From assembly GCA_902465755.1 (NCBI GenBank), contig CABQOK010000011.1:1-15318 (forward strand): DNA of 15,318 bases, in the 5' to 3' direction. Position numbers and translations under genes: made by a program. The stretch comes from an uncultured Anaerococcus sp. Lineage in GTDB: Bacteria; Bacillota; Clostridia; Tissierellales; Peptoniphilaceae. Below the pieces are notes generated by a model, which made no database searches, had not been told where the DNA came from, and saw nothing but the letters and a program-made list of their open reading frames with translations. Shown piece after piece: positions 1 to 7,154 of the stretch (within the stretch, counting starts at the first letter, position 1; each line of letters starts with the position of its first letter).

Positions 1-70
1 GACACCTTCATAATAAATAAATTCTAATTACCCCAGATATATTGTTCCTAAAATTTCAATATATAGAAAC

Positions 71-99
71 ATCTTTTCTAAAAATTTTTAGCCAAAGAT
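71..99 (-). terminator. Possible weak terminator after the FUSC operon
   Basis: Read on the minus strand just past the stop of the last FUSC-like gene, ATCTTT pairs with AAAGAT around an inner self-complementary CTAAAAATTTTTAG. A modest U-rich run (GTTTCTATAT) follows. The stem is almost all A-T and the U tract is poor, so this is only a candidate end for the 1978-116 operon. I recognise nothing else in positions 1-115. Confidence 0.3.
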
Positions 100-115
100 A
101 TTTTACCTAAAACAT

Positions 116-658
116 CTATCTCTCCCACCTGTCTATCCCATTTTTCTTAAGAAACTTTCTTTTCCTATAAGAAATTTCTGCTCCGTTTATTATTATTGAA
201 ATTACTACTCCTATCAGTGTATCTAGAGTTCTGTTGAAGGCGAAAAGGACTGGGAGGTCTGTTGTTTGGTTTACGTTATCTAGGGTGATTGATAAGAACA
301 CTATGGCCATTATGGTTAGGGCGTTGTAGCGTTTTAGATGGGCCATGATCCATATTATTAGTCCTACTATTAGGCTCATTAGGAAGAAGTCTAGGATGTA
401 AGGCTCCTTGAAGTCTGGGATTACTATTAGATAAATTAGTCCTATGATACCTCCGAGGATTGTTCCTATTACTCTGTTTAATCCTATATCTTTCGTATCT
501 ACTAAATTAGTCTGCATGGATATTATCGCCGCTATGGAAGAATTTATTGGAAGGCCTTCTCCAGGTCTTAGTTCTGATATGACCATGGAAAGAAATACCG
601 CGAGGACTGTTTTTATTATCCTAAGTCCCGGCCTTTTTATGGTTGATATTTTAGCCAT
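116..658 (-). CDS. Short FUSC / aromatic-acid-exporter-like membrane protein (second paralogue)
   Basis: A 180-aa integral membrane protein. The N-terminal region (residues 8-75: KRPGLRIIKTVLAVFLSM, then IAAIISMQ, then NRVIGTILGGIIGLIYL) has the layout of the ArAE_1/FUSC N-terminal membrane domain, whose members export aromatic acids or are uncharacterised. About four to five hydrophobic segments are visible (about 15-30, 60-80, 88-105, 110-127, 143-160), followed by a basic cytoplasmic tail (YRKRKFLKKNG). Full-length members carry a cytoplasmic domain or a second membrane half; this protein has neither, so it may work as a dimer. It is clearly paralogous to the gene just upstream, whose stop overlaps this start by 8 bp (ATGGCTAA), which points to coupled translation. 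The substrate is unknown. The family call is from motif resemblance and is fairly secure; the transport role is inference. Confidence 0.72.
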   Translation of the reverse strand: MAKISTIKRPGLRIIKTVLAVFLSMVISELRPGEGLPINSSIAAIISMQTNLVDTKDIGLNRVIGTILGGIIGLIYLIVIPDFKEPYILDFFLMSLIVGLIIWIMAHLKRYNALTIMAIVFLSITLDNVNQTTDLPVLFAFNRTLDTLIGVVISIIINGAEISYRKRKFLKKNGIDRWER

Positions 659-1148
659 GGCCTTCTCCTTTTCTGTATTTGAAATCTAGCCAATTTACAA
701 ATAGGGCTGTAAATATTCCTATTATGGTGTCGATTATCCTATTTAAGGCAAAGGCAACAGGTCCTGCCGGATCATGAGCGTGGTTGATAGTAACTGATAA
801 GAATACAATTGCCGCAATGGTTATGGCAAGATTTCTCTCAAAACTTGCAAGTATCCATATAAGAATAGTTACGACGATTGAAAGAAAAAGGATGTTTACT
901 GGCTGAGGGATATTTTCTTTTTGTATGTATAGAAGATAGACTAGTCCTGTTAGTCCTCCAATTATAGTTCCAACTGCCCTATTTATTCCTTTTACGAAAG
1001 TCGAAGCTACGTCTTGTTGCATACAAATTATCGCAGCGATTCCACTATAAAAAGGAAGGCCACTTGCCCTTAGGCTAGATAAAATCATTGATAGAAATAG
1101 GGCAAGGCCAGTTTTTATGATCCTTGCTCCCGGTTTTTTTATTTGCAT
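651..1148 (-). CDS. Short FUSC / aromatic-acid-exporter-like membrane protein (first paralogue)
   Basis: A 165-aa membrane protein with the same plan as its downstream neighbour: KKPGARIIKTGLALFLSM at the N-terminus, IAAIICMQ near residue 40, NRAVGTIIGGLTGLVYLL near residues 60-77, two more hydrophobic segments (about 87-105 and 108-124), a conserved ALNRIIDTIIGI segment and a short charged tail. It matches only the N-terminal membrane half of ArAE_1/FUSC proteins. The start overlaps the stop of the upstream nucleoside-hydrolase-like gene by 10 bp (ATGCAAATAA), and its own stop overlaps the next start by 8 bp, so all three genes are probably translated from one message. Two adjacent half-size paralogues suggest a heteromeric membrane complex, but that is inference. 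The substrate cannot be read from the sequence. Confidence 0.72.
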   Translation of the reverse strand: MQIKKPGARIIKTGLALFLSMILSSLRASGLPFYSGIAAIICMQQDVASTFVKGINRAVGTIIGGLTGLVYLLYIQKENIPQPVNILFLSIVVTILIWILASFERNLAITIAAIVFLSVTINHAHDPAGPVAFALNRIIDTIIGIFTALFVNWLDFKYRKGEGHG

Positions 1149-1978
1149 AATTTGCCTTCGATATATTCTAAGAAGCTTTCTTCATTTACTCTGTTGGCTA
1201 GATATACCTTTCTTCTGGAATTAACCCTGATCATCTCTCCAACATTTTCCTTATCATCTACCTTAATACCTGTTTCTTCAAAGATAAAGGCTTCTGGCTT
1301 TTCTACTAGATAAAGTAGGAGGGGTCCATAGAGAAATCTCTTATCCTTATCAGCCCTAAGTCTTTCTATAACCTCTTTGTTTTTATTATCTATATCAAGA
1401 GATTCTAGGAAGGAATCTGTCACTTCTATCCCATCTGCTAAGTTTTTGGCTAGGATAAAGATATCAATAGATGAGTTTAGGATTTTGTTTATAGCCTGAG
1501 GATCTTCCTTAAAATTAAAGTCGGGCCCATAGAGATTACCCCCGCTTATAAAGATATGGGATATATAATCTTCTAGGTCCTCGTATTTGTCTAGGGCTCT
1601 TGCTATATTTGTTAGGGGACCTGTAGCGATGATATCGATCTTCCCACAATCTTGGGCTATGTCATAGATCTGATCCTCTACGTCTATTTCTTCTAGATAG
1701 TCCTTGTGATTTTTGTAGTGGAAGATGTCTTCTGCTTTACTTGCCATTTGATCTTTCTTTAGATTTCCCTCGTAGCCTTTTGCTATAGGAAGGAAGAGTT
1801 CGTGACTTTCATTAAGGCCTAGGATGTTATCCGCACCAGCCTCTGCTGTCATTTGGCTTCTGATTGATGAAAGGCCTACTAGCTCGAAGTTAAAGGACCT
1901 AAAGGCCATATCGAGCATCAAGGCCTCGTCATTTGAGAAATTTGTATCTATATATAAAAATGCTTTTTCTTTTTGCAT
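1139..1978 (-). CDS. Nucleoside-hydrolase-fold protein with degenerate active site
   Basis: A 279-aa protein that aligns by eye with the inosine-uridine-preferring nucleoside hydrolase family (N-ribohydrolases, Ca2+-dependent, usually 300-330 aa). Family landmarks are IDTNFSNDEAL (10-20) for the usual DxDPGxDDA motif, GPLTN (120-124), FISGGN (143-148) and PDFN (152-155). Several family-defining residues differ: the second Asp of DxDPG, the proposed general base, is Asn13; the DD pair is D17-E18; the Asn after the second strand is absent; and the C-terminal HDPL motif is YGPL (217-220), so both its His and the metal-binding Asp are gone. Ordinary hydrolysis is therefore doubtful; it may bind a ligand or act on a different substrate. 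The start is supported by GAGGT seven bases upstream and a TTGAAA-17-TATAGT promoter. It leads an operon with two FUSC-like genes. Fold call fairly sure, activity unknown. Confidence 0.75.
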   Translation of the reverse strand: MQKEKAFLYIDTNFSNDEALMLDMAFRSFNFELVGLSSIRSQMTAEAGADNILGLNESHELFLPIAKGYEGNLKKDQMASKAEDIFHYKNHKDYLEEIDVEDQIYDIAQDCGKIDIIATGPLTNIARALDKYEDLEDYISHIFISGGNLYGPDFNFKEDPQAINKILNSSIDIFILAKNLADGIEVTDSFLESLDIDNKNKEVIERLRADKDKRFLYGPLLLYLVEKPEAFIFEETGIKVDDKENVGEMIRVNSRRKVYLANRVNEESFLEYIEGKLCK

Positions 1979-1997
1979 AATACCTCACTTTGACCTT

Positions 1998-2026
1998 ACT
2001 ATACTAAATTTTCCCTTGCTTTTCAA
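1998..2026 (-). promoter_or_regulatory. Sigma-A-type promoter of the nucleoside-hydrolase-like/FUSC operon
   Basis: On the minus strand, TTGAAA (2021-2026) and TATAGT (1998-2003) are separated by exactly 17 bp. They lie about 20 bp upstream of the ATG at 1978, which is preceded by a GAGGT ribosome site. This is the best housekeeping promoter match ahead of the three-gene operon. Confidence 0.6.
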
Positions 2027-2091
2027 AGTAGCTTAGAGGAAGCTTTTATTAAAATTTCAACAATTGGGTAAGAAATATGTGAGGTGATAAT

Positions 2092-2367
2092 ATGAAAATT
2101 ATTTTTAACAAAGAAGAAAATGAAGCTCAAGCTATAGACGATGGAAAAAAGGTTGGTTTTTGCCAATTTGAAGAAAGTGATGGCCTATACAAGATTACTC
2201 ACACAGTTGTAGATAAAGAATACGGCGGCCAAGGCCTTGCTGGAAAGCTCTTAGATGAAGTAGTTGCTGCTGCTAGGGAAAATAATAAGAAGATTCTTCC
2301 AATCTGCTCCTATGCTGTAAAGAAATTCGACGAAGATGAAAAATACAAGGACGTCGATGCAAGATAG
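2092..2367 (+). CDS. Small GNAT-family N-acetyltransferase (NATD1/YidJ-like)
   Basis: A 91-aa single-domain protein of the short Gcn5-related acetyltransferase subgroup (NATD1/YidJ type). The acetyl-CoA pyrophosphate-binding loop is visible as YGGQGLAGKL (44-53), preceded by the strand ITHTVVDKEY (35-44). The subgroup's C-terminal ICSYA segment (71-75) is followed by an acidic end containing KYKDV. The length is normal for this subgroup. The start is set by GAGGTG a few bases upstream of the ATG. It is monocistronic and convergent with the MATE gene, sharing a bidirectional terminator. The acceptor is unknown for most such proteins, so only acetyl transfer from acetyl-CoA to a small molecule or protein can be proposed. 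Family assignment is strong. Confidence 0.88.
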   Translation: MKIIFNKEENEAQAIDDGKKVGFCQFEESDGLYKITHTVVDKEYGGQGLAGKLLDEVVAAARENNKKILPICSYAVKKFDEDEKYKDVDAR

Positions 2368-2380
2368 TCCTCAATCTTAA

Positions 2381-2423
2381 AAGAGTGTTCATGGATTTAT
2401 ACCGTGAGCACTCTTCTTTTATT
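2381..2423. terminator. Bidirectional rho-independent terminator
   Basis: AAGAGTGTTCATGG (2381-2394) pairs with CCGTGAGCACTCTT (2402-2415) over 14 positions, two of them G-U on one strand, around a 7-nt loop. A T-rich run follows on the plus strand (CTTTTATT) and TTTTAAG follows on the minus strand. It sits between the convergent acetyltransferase and MATE genes and its tail touches the MATE stop codon, so it can end both messages. Confidence 0.85.
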
Positions 2424-3774
2424 GGTATTTTTTCTTGATATGCTTGTCACGGATTCTTTCTAGCTTATGGATTTCTTTTATTTCATCTCTGATCAAAAAT
2501 ATAGAAAAAATCAAAGTTACAAGCTCTGTTATAGTCGCCACATGCCAGATTATTTCTCTTCCAAAGATTAGGGGCAAGGCGTAGACTAAAATTGCCATTA
2601 GGACGTAACCTCTTACCATAGTTATATAGAAGTCATAGCGAGGTTTTTTCACAGAAGTCATATAGCCTGCATTTATGATATTAAAGCCCATGATAAGATA
2701 TGATATGGCAAATATCCTCAAGTCTCTTACCGCAAAGGGAAGGAAAGCTTCCTCATAATCTGCTATAAATACATTTACAAAAAACTCTGGCTTAAGCTCT
2801 ATAATCGTAAAGATCATAATACTTAAAAGAGCAACTGTTCTAAGCATATACTTTCTTATCCTTAATACATCCTCATAGCTTTCTTTACCGAAGTTGAAAG
2901 AAAGAAGGGGCTGACTTGATTGGTTAACTGCAATCATAGTATTTACAACAAATATCATAATGTAGGAGATCACAGAAAAGGCTGCAAGTCCTTCCGTTCC
3001 GTAATAGTTTGAGATTACATTATTAAACAAAAGAATCACAAAACCAGAAGAAAGCTCGTTAAGGCTTGCTGGGAATCCATAGGATATGATTTCTTTAATT
3101 TTGTAAAACTTAAGCTTGAATCTCCTAAACTTAAGCTTGGCCTTAGGAGATAGGAAGTAGGCCACATAGCCTATAGTCGGTAGGACTTGGGCGATTCCTG
3201 TAGCAATAGCCGCTCCCCTAACCCCCATATGAAAGTGAAAGATAAATGCATAGTCTAAAATAATATTTGTAAGGGCTGATACTATCATCAAAATAGTAGA
3301 AATTATTGGCTTACCATCAGCCTTGACCATGATCTCGAAGACATAGGCCATGACATAAAATGGCGTGAAAAATATTATCACAGACAAGTAATCTCTTACA
3401 ATATGACTTATCTCGGGGCTTGCTCCCAAAACTTTGATCAAAGGATCCATAAAGATGTAGGTAATAACCGATATGGAAATAGCCACAAATAGGGATAGGA
3501 CAAGACCAATCGAGAAGAATTCATCCGCCTTCTCCTTGTCATCCTTGCCCAATTGGTAGCTGATAAGATTTAAGCTTCCTATGGATATCAAAATCGAAAG
3601 TGAGAAGGTCAAGGTTACAAAAGGCATAGCCACGTTTACCGCAGAAATTCCTTCTGCCCCCACTCCCTGACCTACGAAGATCCCATCTATCATAGTATAG
3701 GTGGAAAATAAAATCATAGTCAATATAGTCGGTATCAAGTATTTAAAATAAGATTTTAATAAATTATTTTTCAT
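2419..3774 (-). CDS. MATE-family multidrug/toxin extrusion transporter
   Basis: A 451-aa polytopic membrane protein of the usual MATE length with about 12 hydrophobic segments. The N-terminus (YLIPTILTMILFSTYTMIDG followed by IFVGQGVGAEG, about 12-42) is the typical first helix and loop of MepA/DinF-like MATE proteins, which use Na+ or H+ gradients to expel cationic compounds. The internal repeat (YGFPASLNELSSG near the middle, resembling the first helix) reflects the two six-helix lobes. GAAGGAGA precedes the ATG and a TTGACT-18-TATAAC promoter lies further upstream. It is transcribed divergently from the MFS remnant and convergently with the acetyltransferase. No adjacent regulator is visible. 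The substrate is not predictable. Family call firm. Confidence 0.93.
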   Translation of the reverse strand: MKNNLLKSYFKYLIPTILTMILFSTYTMIDGIFVGQGVGAEGISAVNVAMPFVTLTFSLSILISIGSLNLISYQLGKDDKEKADEFFSIGLVLSLFVAISISVITYIFMDPLIKVLGASPEISHIVRDYLSVIIFFTPFYVMAYVFEIMVKADGKPIISTILMIVSALTNIILDYAFIFHFHMGVRGAAIATGIAQVLPTIGYVAYFLSPKAKLKFRRFKLKFYKIKEIISYGFPASLNELSSGFVILLFNNVISNYYGTEGLAAFSVISYIMIFVVNTMIAVNQSSQPLLSFNFGKESYEDVLRIRKYMLRTVALLSIMIFTIIELKPEFFVNVFIADYEEAFLPFAVRDLRIFAISYLIMGFNIINAGYMTSVKKPRYDFYITMVRGYVLMAILVYALPLIFGREIIWHVATITELVTLIFSIFLIRDEIKEIHKLERIRDKHIKKKYQ

Positions 3775-3799
3775 TTTATCTCCTTCTGTAATAATAGTA

Positions 3800-3829
3800 G
3801 TTATATCTTAAAAATATGTACAAAGTCAA
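3800..3829 (-). promoter_or_regulatory. Promoter of the MATE transporter gene
   Basis: On the minus strand TTGACT (3824-3829) and TATAAC (3800-3805) are separated by 18 bp. Each hexamer matches the housekeeping consensus at five of six positions. The site is about 25 bp ahead of the ATG at 3774. Confidence 0.65.
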
Positions 3830-3859
3830 GGATATTCCTAGATTTTAGAAGAGCTTTAA

Positions 3860-4382
3860 ATGAAAGCTTTAAGAGATAATAAATTAAGAGAAGCAGCCAT
3901 CCTGTCTTGATCCTAATCACTGCTGGAAATTCTGCTATTTCCGGCAGCCTTGTTTTTATGCAAAAAGAATTTGCCATAACAAGAGAGGCTTCCGAATTTG
4001 TAATAACCCTATCATCAATTGCCACAATCATCTCCATCACCTTAAGCGAATCAATAACGAGGCTTATCGGCATGAAAAAGTGCGTCCAACTAGGTACAAT
4101 CCTGGTATTTATAAGTGGTATCATACCCATAATTTATACATCTTACCAGGCTATACTCTTATCTCGAATTATCCTTGGCTTTGGGATGGGACTTTTTAAT
4201 GGGCATTCGGCAAATTATATAAGTCATCTTTTTGAAGGAGATAAGGCTTCCTTCCTCCATGGGATGAGAAGCTCGATGGAATATATTGGACAAATGGCCC
4301 TAGCCTTTCTCTAATTTATCTATCCCTCTTCATCATCTATTTTTACGAATATATCAAGGTCAACAGAAAGGGAATAATTTAA
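3860..4382 (+). pseudogene. Decayed MFS transporter gene (5' frameshift, internal deletion)
   Basis: The open stretch at 3907-4314 reads as the N-terminal part of a major facilitator superfamily transporter: GNSAISGSLVFMQKEF, a second helix ending in RLIGMKKC (the loop between helices 2 and 3), then helices 3 and 4 including LSRIILGFGMG. It stops at about 135 aa, far below the usual ~400. Two further clues show decay. Upstream, ATG at 3860 opens MKALRDNKLREAAILS, a plausible N-terminus, but in a different frame that stops at about 3908-3910, so a frameshift near 3900 separates it from the body. Downstream of the stop at 4312, another frame reads IYLSLFIIYFYEYIKVNRKG and ends at 4382, looking like the last helix and tail of the same family. 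About 230 residues between them are missing. It overlaps the glutaminase stop. Substrate class unknown. Confidence 0.75.
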
Positions 4383-5308
4383 ACAAAAATATTTAGGCCC
4401 AAGTCCTGGGAGATGATTTTAAAAAGCTCCTTGCCCCTGACGGAGTTGCCGGTCTTATCAAGTCTAGGGGAATAGACAGCAAGGCCGCATACTCCTGGGA
4501 CTACTCCAACTATGGCCCCACTTACACCAGATTTGGAAGGAATACCTACATTCATTAGATAGTCGCCAGAGTTTTCGTACATGCCGCAGGATGCCATTTG
4601 GCTAACTACGATTTGAACGATTGATTCTGGCACTAGCATGTCCCTATTTTTGACTGCGTAGCCCTTGTTGGCAAGGACCGCTCCCATGGTTGCAAGACCT
4701 TCGATATTAGAACTTATGGAGCAAGACTTGATGTAAAGTTCTAGGACCTCATCGGGATTTGCTGTAAAAATATTTTTACTTTTTAGATAATAGGCTATGG
4801 CCTTGTTTCTATCTGTAGTCTTCATCTCAGAATCGAAGACATCTTCCATCAATTCACTTTCCTTAAAGTCAGATATCCTCTGATAGAAGTTTAGGATTCT
4901 TTCAAATCTTTCTTCATTATTCCTACCAAAAATCATCGAAGTCGTAGTAATAGCTCCTGCATTGATAAAAGGATTTGCTGCCCTATCCCCTATTGGAACC
5001 AGGGAGTTAAACTCGTATCTTGTTGGCTCACTTCCTACCTTATCGTAGACGTCTTGGGGATTGTTATCAGTTAGGGCTATTATAAGATCTATAATTTTCG
5101 ATATAGACTGGATGGAGAAAACTATATTCTCATCGCCGAAGTTAAAGGCATCTCCATTAGTCGTTACTAAGGAGAAGGCGAAGTTATCGCTATCTACATT
5201 CAAAAGCTCTGGTATATAGCTTGCAGGCTCTCCCATTCCTATGTAGTCTTTACTTTTTTCGATCGCATATTCTAATTTCTCACAAATTAATTCTCTATTA
5301 TATAACAT
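4379..5308 (-). CDS. glsA: Glutaminase
   Basis: A 309-aa enzyme of the serine-dependent beta-lactamase-like glutaminase family (usual length about 305-310), hydrolysing L-glutamine to L-glutamate and ammonia in the cytoplasm. The catalytic SxxK motif is visible in FSIQSISK (64-71), giving Ser68 and Lys71. The conserved NPFINAGAI block lies near residues 115-123, and PSKSGVSGAI followed by VGVVPG lies near residues 257-272, matching the family's KSGVGGGI block with small changes. AGAGGTG precedes the ATG. It stands alone, divergent from the HD-domain gene, with no adjacent glutamate antiporter or sensor, so a role in nitrogen supply or acid tolerance is inference. Its 3' end overlaps the MFS remnant, and I see no clear terminator. 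Identification strong. Confidence 0.95.
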   Translation of the reverse strand: MLYNRELICEKLEYAIEKSKDYIGMGEPASYIPELLNVDSDNFAFSLVTTNGDAFNFGDENIVFSIQSISKIIDLIIALTDNNPQDVYDKVGSEPTRYEFNSLVPIGDRAANPFINAGAITTTSMIFGRNNEERFERILNFYQRISDFKESELMEDVFDSEMKTTDRNKAIAYYLKSKNIFTANPDEVLELYIKSCSISSNIEGLATMGAVLANKGYAVKNRDMLVPESIVQIVVSQMASCGMYENSGDYLMNVGIPSKSGVSGAIVGVVPGVCGLAVYSPRLDKTGNSVRGKELFKIISQDLGLNIFV

Positions 5309-5333
5309 AAGTCACCTCTTATACATGATACCC

Positions 5334-5362
5334 TTTATCAAGTATAAGATATGTTGTACAAT
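5334..5362 (+). promoter_or_regulatory. Possible promoter of the HD-domain gene
   Basis: TACAAT (5357-5362) is a good -10 match. TTTATC (5334-5339), 17 bp upstream, is a weak -35. The start codon follows 17 bp after the -10, with AAAGGAG as ribosome site, which makes the leader very short. The overlapping TTGTACAA is a perfect 8-bp palindrome but too short to call an operator. Confidence 0.4.
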
Positions 5363-5379
5363 ATTATAAAGGAGTTATT

Positions 5380-5970
5380 ATGAGAGTTATAGATATTTTA
5401 AATAATGATGAATGGATAAAAAAATACGATTTTTATGAAGGCTTTATGGAATCTACCTATTATGACAAGCTAGTAGAAGCCTATGAAAAGCTAAATTACG
5501 ATATACTTTTTGTATCGGATATTCACGGAAGAGATCACATAGAAAGGGTAATATTTTACACTAGTCTCCTTGCATACGCCTACAAACTAGATGACGATGA
5601 CACCTATGTCTTAATAAACGCAGCAAGCCTACACGATACCCAAAGGCAAAATGACGGATGGGACACAGAGCATGGACAAAGAGCTGCCGAAATGTCTATC
5701 CCTTACGCTCACGACCTTAAGGAAAGTGACCTAGCTATCCTAAAGGCTGTAATTGCAGCCCACTCTAGAGAAGATGATATAATGGATGAGACTCTAAGAG
5801 AATTTGTAGAAGAATGTGACTTCGATAGGGCAAAGAAGCTTTCCAAATACTTCAAGGATGCCGACGGCCTAGATAGGGTTAGGATTAATCACTTAGACCC
5901 AGCCTATCTAAGAAATGAATTTTCTAAAGGCCTTGTCGACTTTGCCTATGAATTTTATGATAAGTTCTAA
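5380..5970 (+). CDS. HD-domain metal-dependent phosphohydrolase
   Basis: A 196-aa soluble protein with the complete HD signature: His53 in HGRDHIERV, the His85-Asp86 doublet in SLHDTQRQ, then EHGQRAA (His98), His128 in AAHSRED, and the distal Asp in KDADGLDR (159-166). HD proteins use one or two metal ions to hydrolyse phosphate esters, often of nucleotides. The extra middle histidines and the DADGLDR ending resemble the larger uncharacterised group of bacterial HD hydrolases rather than a full Rel/Spo or dGTPase enzyme, and no additional domain is fused. AAAGGAG precedes the ATG by eight bases. It is divergent from glutaminase and lies 67 bp before the NlpC/P60 gene with no terminator between, so some read-through is possible. 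Substrate not determinable. Confidence 0.85.
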   Translation: MRVIDILNNDEWIKKYDFYEGFMESTYYDKLVEAYEKLNYDILFVSDIHGRDHIERVIFYTSLLAYAYKLDDDDTYVLINAASLHDTQRQNDGWDTEHGQRAAEMSIPYAHDLKESDLAILKAVIAAHSREDDIMDETLREFVEECDFDRAKKLSKYFKDADGLDRVRINHLDPAYLRNEFSKGLVDFAYEFYDKF

Positions 5971-5997
5971 ATTTCTCCTTAATTAATTAGCAATCTA

Positions 5998-6006
5998 TGC
6001 TATAAT
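5998..6006 (+). promoter_or_regulatory. Extended -10 promoter of the NlpC/P60 gene
   Basis: TGCTATAAT (5998-6006) is a perfect -10 with the extended TGn element, just 31 bp before the GTG start. There is no strong -35 at the expected distance (TTAATT is the closest), which is normal for extended -10 promoters. Confidence 0.65.
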
Positions 6007-6037
6007 AGATATAGAGATTATTTCAAGGAGAATACTG

Positions 6038-7114
6038 GTGAATTTTAAGAAAAGATTATTAACAAAAAGTCTTATCCTAGCTGGCCTTATCCTAGCCTAT
6101 CCAAAAACAGTCCAAGCTGATAGCATAATGCTCGATAGGGAAAAGACTGAAGGTGTAAATGTAAGAAGTGAAAAGTCAAACTATGCTGAAATATTAGGAG
6201 GCATAGAAGACTTTAAGAGATATGAAATAAAGGCAGAAGATGAGTTTTGGTATACTATAGACTTTGAAGGAGAAAAGTCCTACGTGGGAAAGGACTGGTT
6301 CTACAGGTTAAAGGATGTCAAAGTCATAAAGACCTGCGATCTAAAGACTGCTCCAGACAAAAACGCCAAAAATAAGAATCCCTACAGCTTGTTTAGTCCA
6401 ACTAGGCTTACTATCCTAGACTTTGTGGAAGGCACAGATTATGTAAAGGTAGCCTACAATCCAGCAGAAGCTAAAAATAAAAAGATTAATATTGATGAAA
6501 ATGATAAGCTAAAAGACAAAGACGTAGATATGGACGAACAAGTAGGTTTCGTTAGGATTTCAAATCTAGACTTATCCAAAAGAGATAAGAAATATATAGA
6601 AAAACTTAAGGAAAACTACAAAAAACTCAACGAAACTAAGGAAAAATACGAAAGGATAGAGGAAGAAGAAAGCCAGGAAGAAGAAGTAGTCTATGAAGTT
6701 ATCTATGTAACCTACTTTACTGACGATAATGGAGAGGTCATAGAAAGTGACGATTCTCAAGTTGGTAAGAGCATCTACAACTACGCCCTAGACTACGTGG
6801 GAAGCCCATATGTCTTTGGAGGAGTATCCAAGGAAAACGGAATCGACTGTTCAGGTCTAGTCCTAAGAGCCTACGAAAACTTTGGACTCGCCCTCCCTCA
6901 CCTTGCCAAAAGCCAGGCAGAATATGGTGAAACTATTGCCTTTGGAGAAGAGAAGGCAGGAGATTTGGTATTTTTCGGATCAAGCTATTACGATATCTAC
7001 CATGTAGGAATAGCAGACGGTATGGGCAATATGGTTCACGCAGCAAGCCCAGGTCAGGGAGTAATAGTAAGCCCAATCAACGATCCATTTGTAATCAAGA
7101 GAATTTTTGAATAA
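6038..7114 (+). CDS. Secreted SH3 / NlpC-P60 cell-wall endopeptidase
   Basis: A 358-aa secreted protein. A Sec signal peptide is clear (NFKKRLLTK, hydrophobic SLILAGLILA, likely cut after VQA at about residue 27). Residues 30-90 resemble a bacterial SH3 domain (EGVNVRSEKSNYAEILG), and about 92-178 look like a second, more divergent one. A charged, probably coiled-coil linker (180-217) follows. The C-terminal NlpC/P60 domain (245-358) has Cys271 in DCSGLV, His322 in YHVGIA and His334 in MVHAAS, the expected Cys-His-His set for cleaving D-Glu/meso-DAP or similar peptide-stem bonds. The start is GTG, chosen because CAAGGAG lies upstream and the signal peptide begins there. Copy 1 of the 153-bp repeat lies 40 bp after its stop and may end its message. 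Role: peptidoglycan remodelling outside the cell. Confidence 0.93.
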   Translation: MNFKKRLLTKSLILAGLILAYPKTVQADSIMLDREKTEGVNVRSEKSNYAEILGGIEDFKRYEIKAEDEFWYTIDFEGEKSYVGKDWFYRLKDVKVIKTCDLKTAPDKNAKNKNPYSLFSPTRLTILDFVEGTDYVKVAYNPAEAKNKKINIDENDKLKDKDVDMDEQVGFVRISNLDLSKRDKKYIEKLKENYKKLNETKEKYERIEEEESQEEEVVYEVIYVTYFTDDNGEVIESDDSQVGKSIYNYALDYVGSPYVFGGVSKENGIDCSGLVLRAYENFGLALPHLAKSQAEYGETIAFGEEKAGDLVFFGSSYYDIYHVGIADGMGNMVHAASPGQGVIVSPINDPFVIKRIFE

Positions 7115-7154
7115 CTAGAGTATAGTAAAAGTGCGTGAAGTATTTTTATCCAGA

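Noticed and set aside
3851..3876. Repeated AGCTTTAA near the MFS start as a regulatory direct repeat
   Set aside because: It is only 8 bp long in AT-rich sequence and lies ahead of a pseudogene.
3801..4130. Minus-strand open frame of 109 codons over the MFS remnant
   Set aside because: It is antisense to recognisable MFS sequence, shows no family motifs and covers the MATE promoter.
5354..5361. TTGTACAA palindrome between glutaminase and HD-domain genes as an operator
   Set aside because: An 8-bp AT-rich palindrome is expected by chance here, and it overlaps the -10 without any second copy or regulator nearby.
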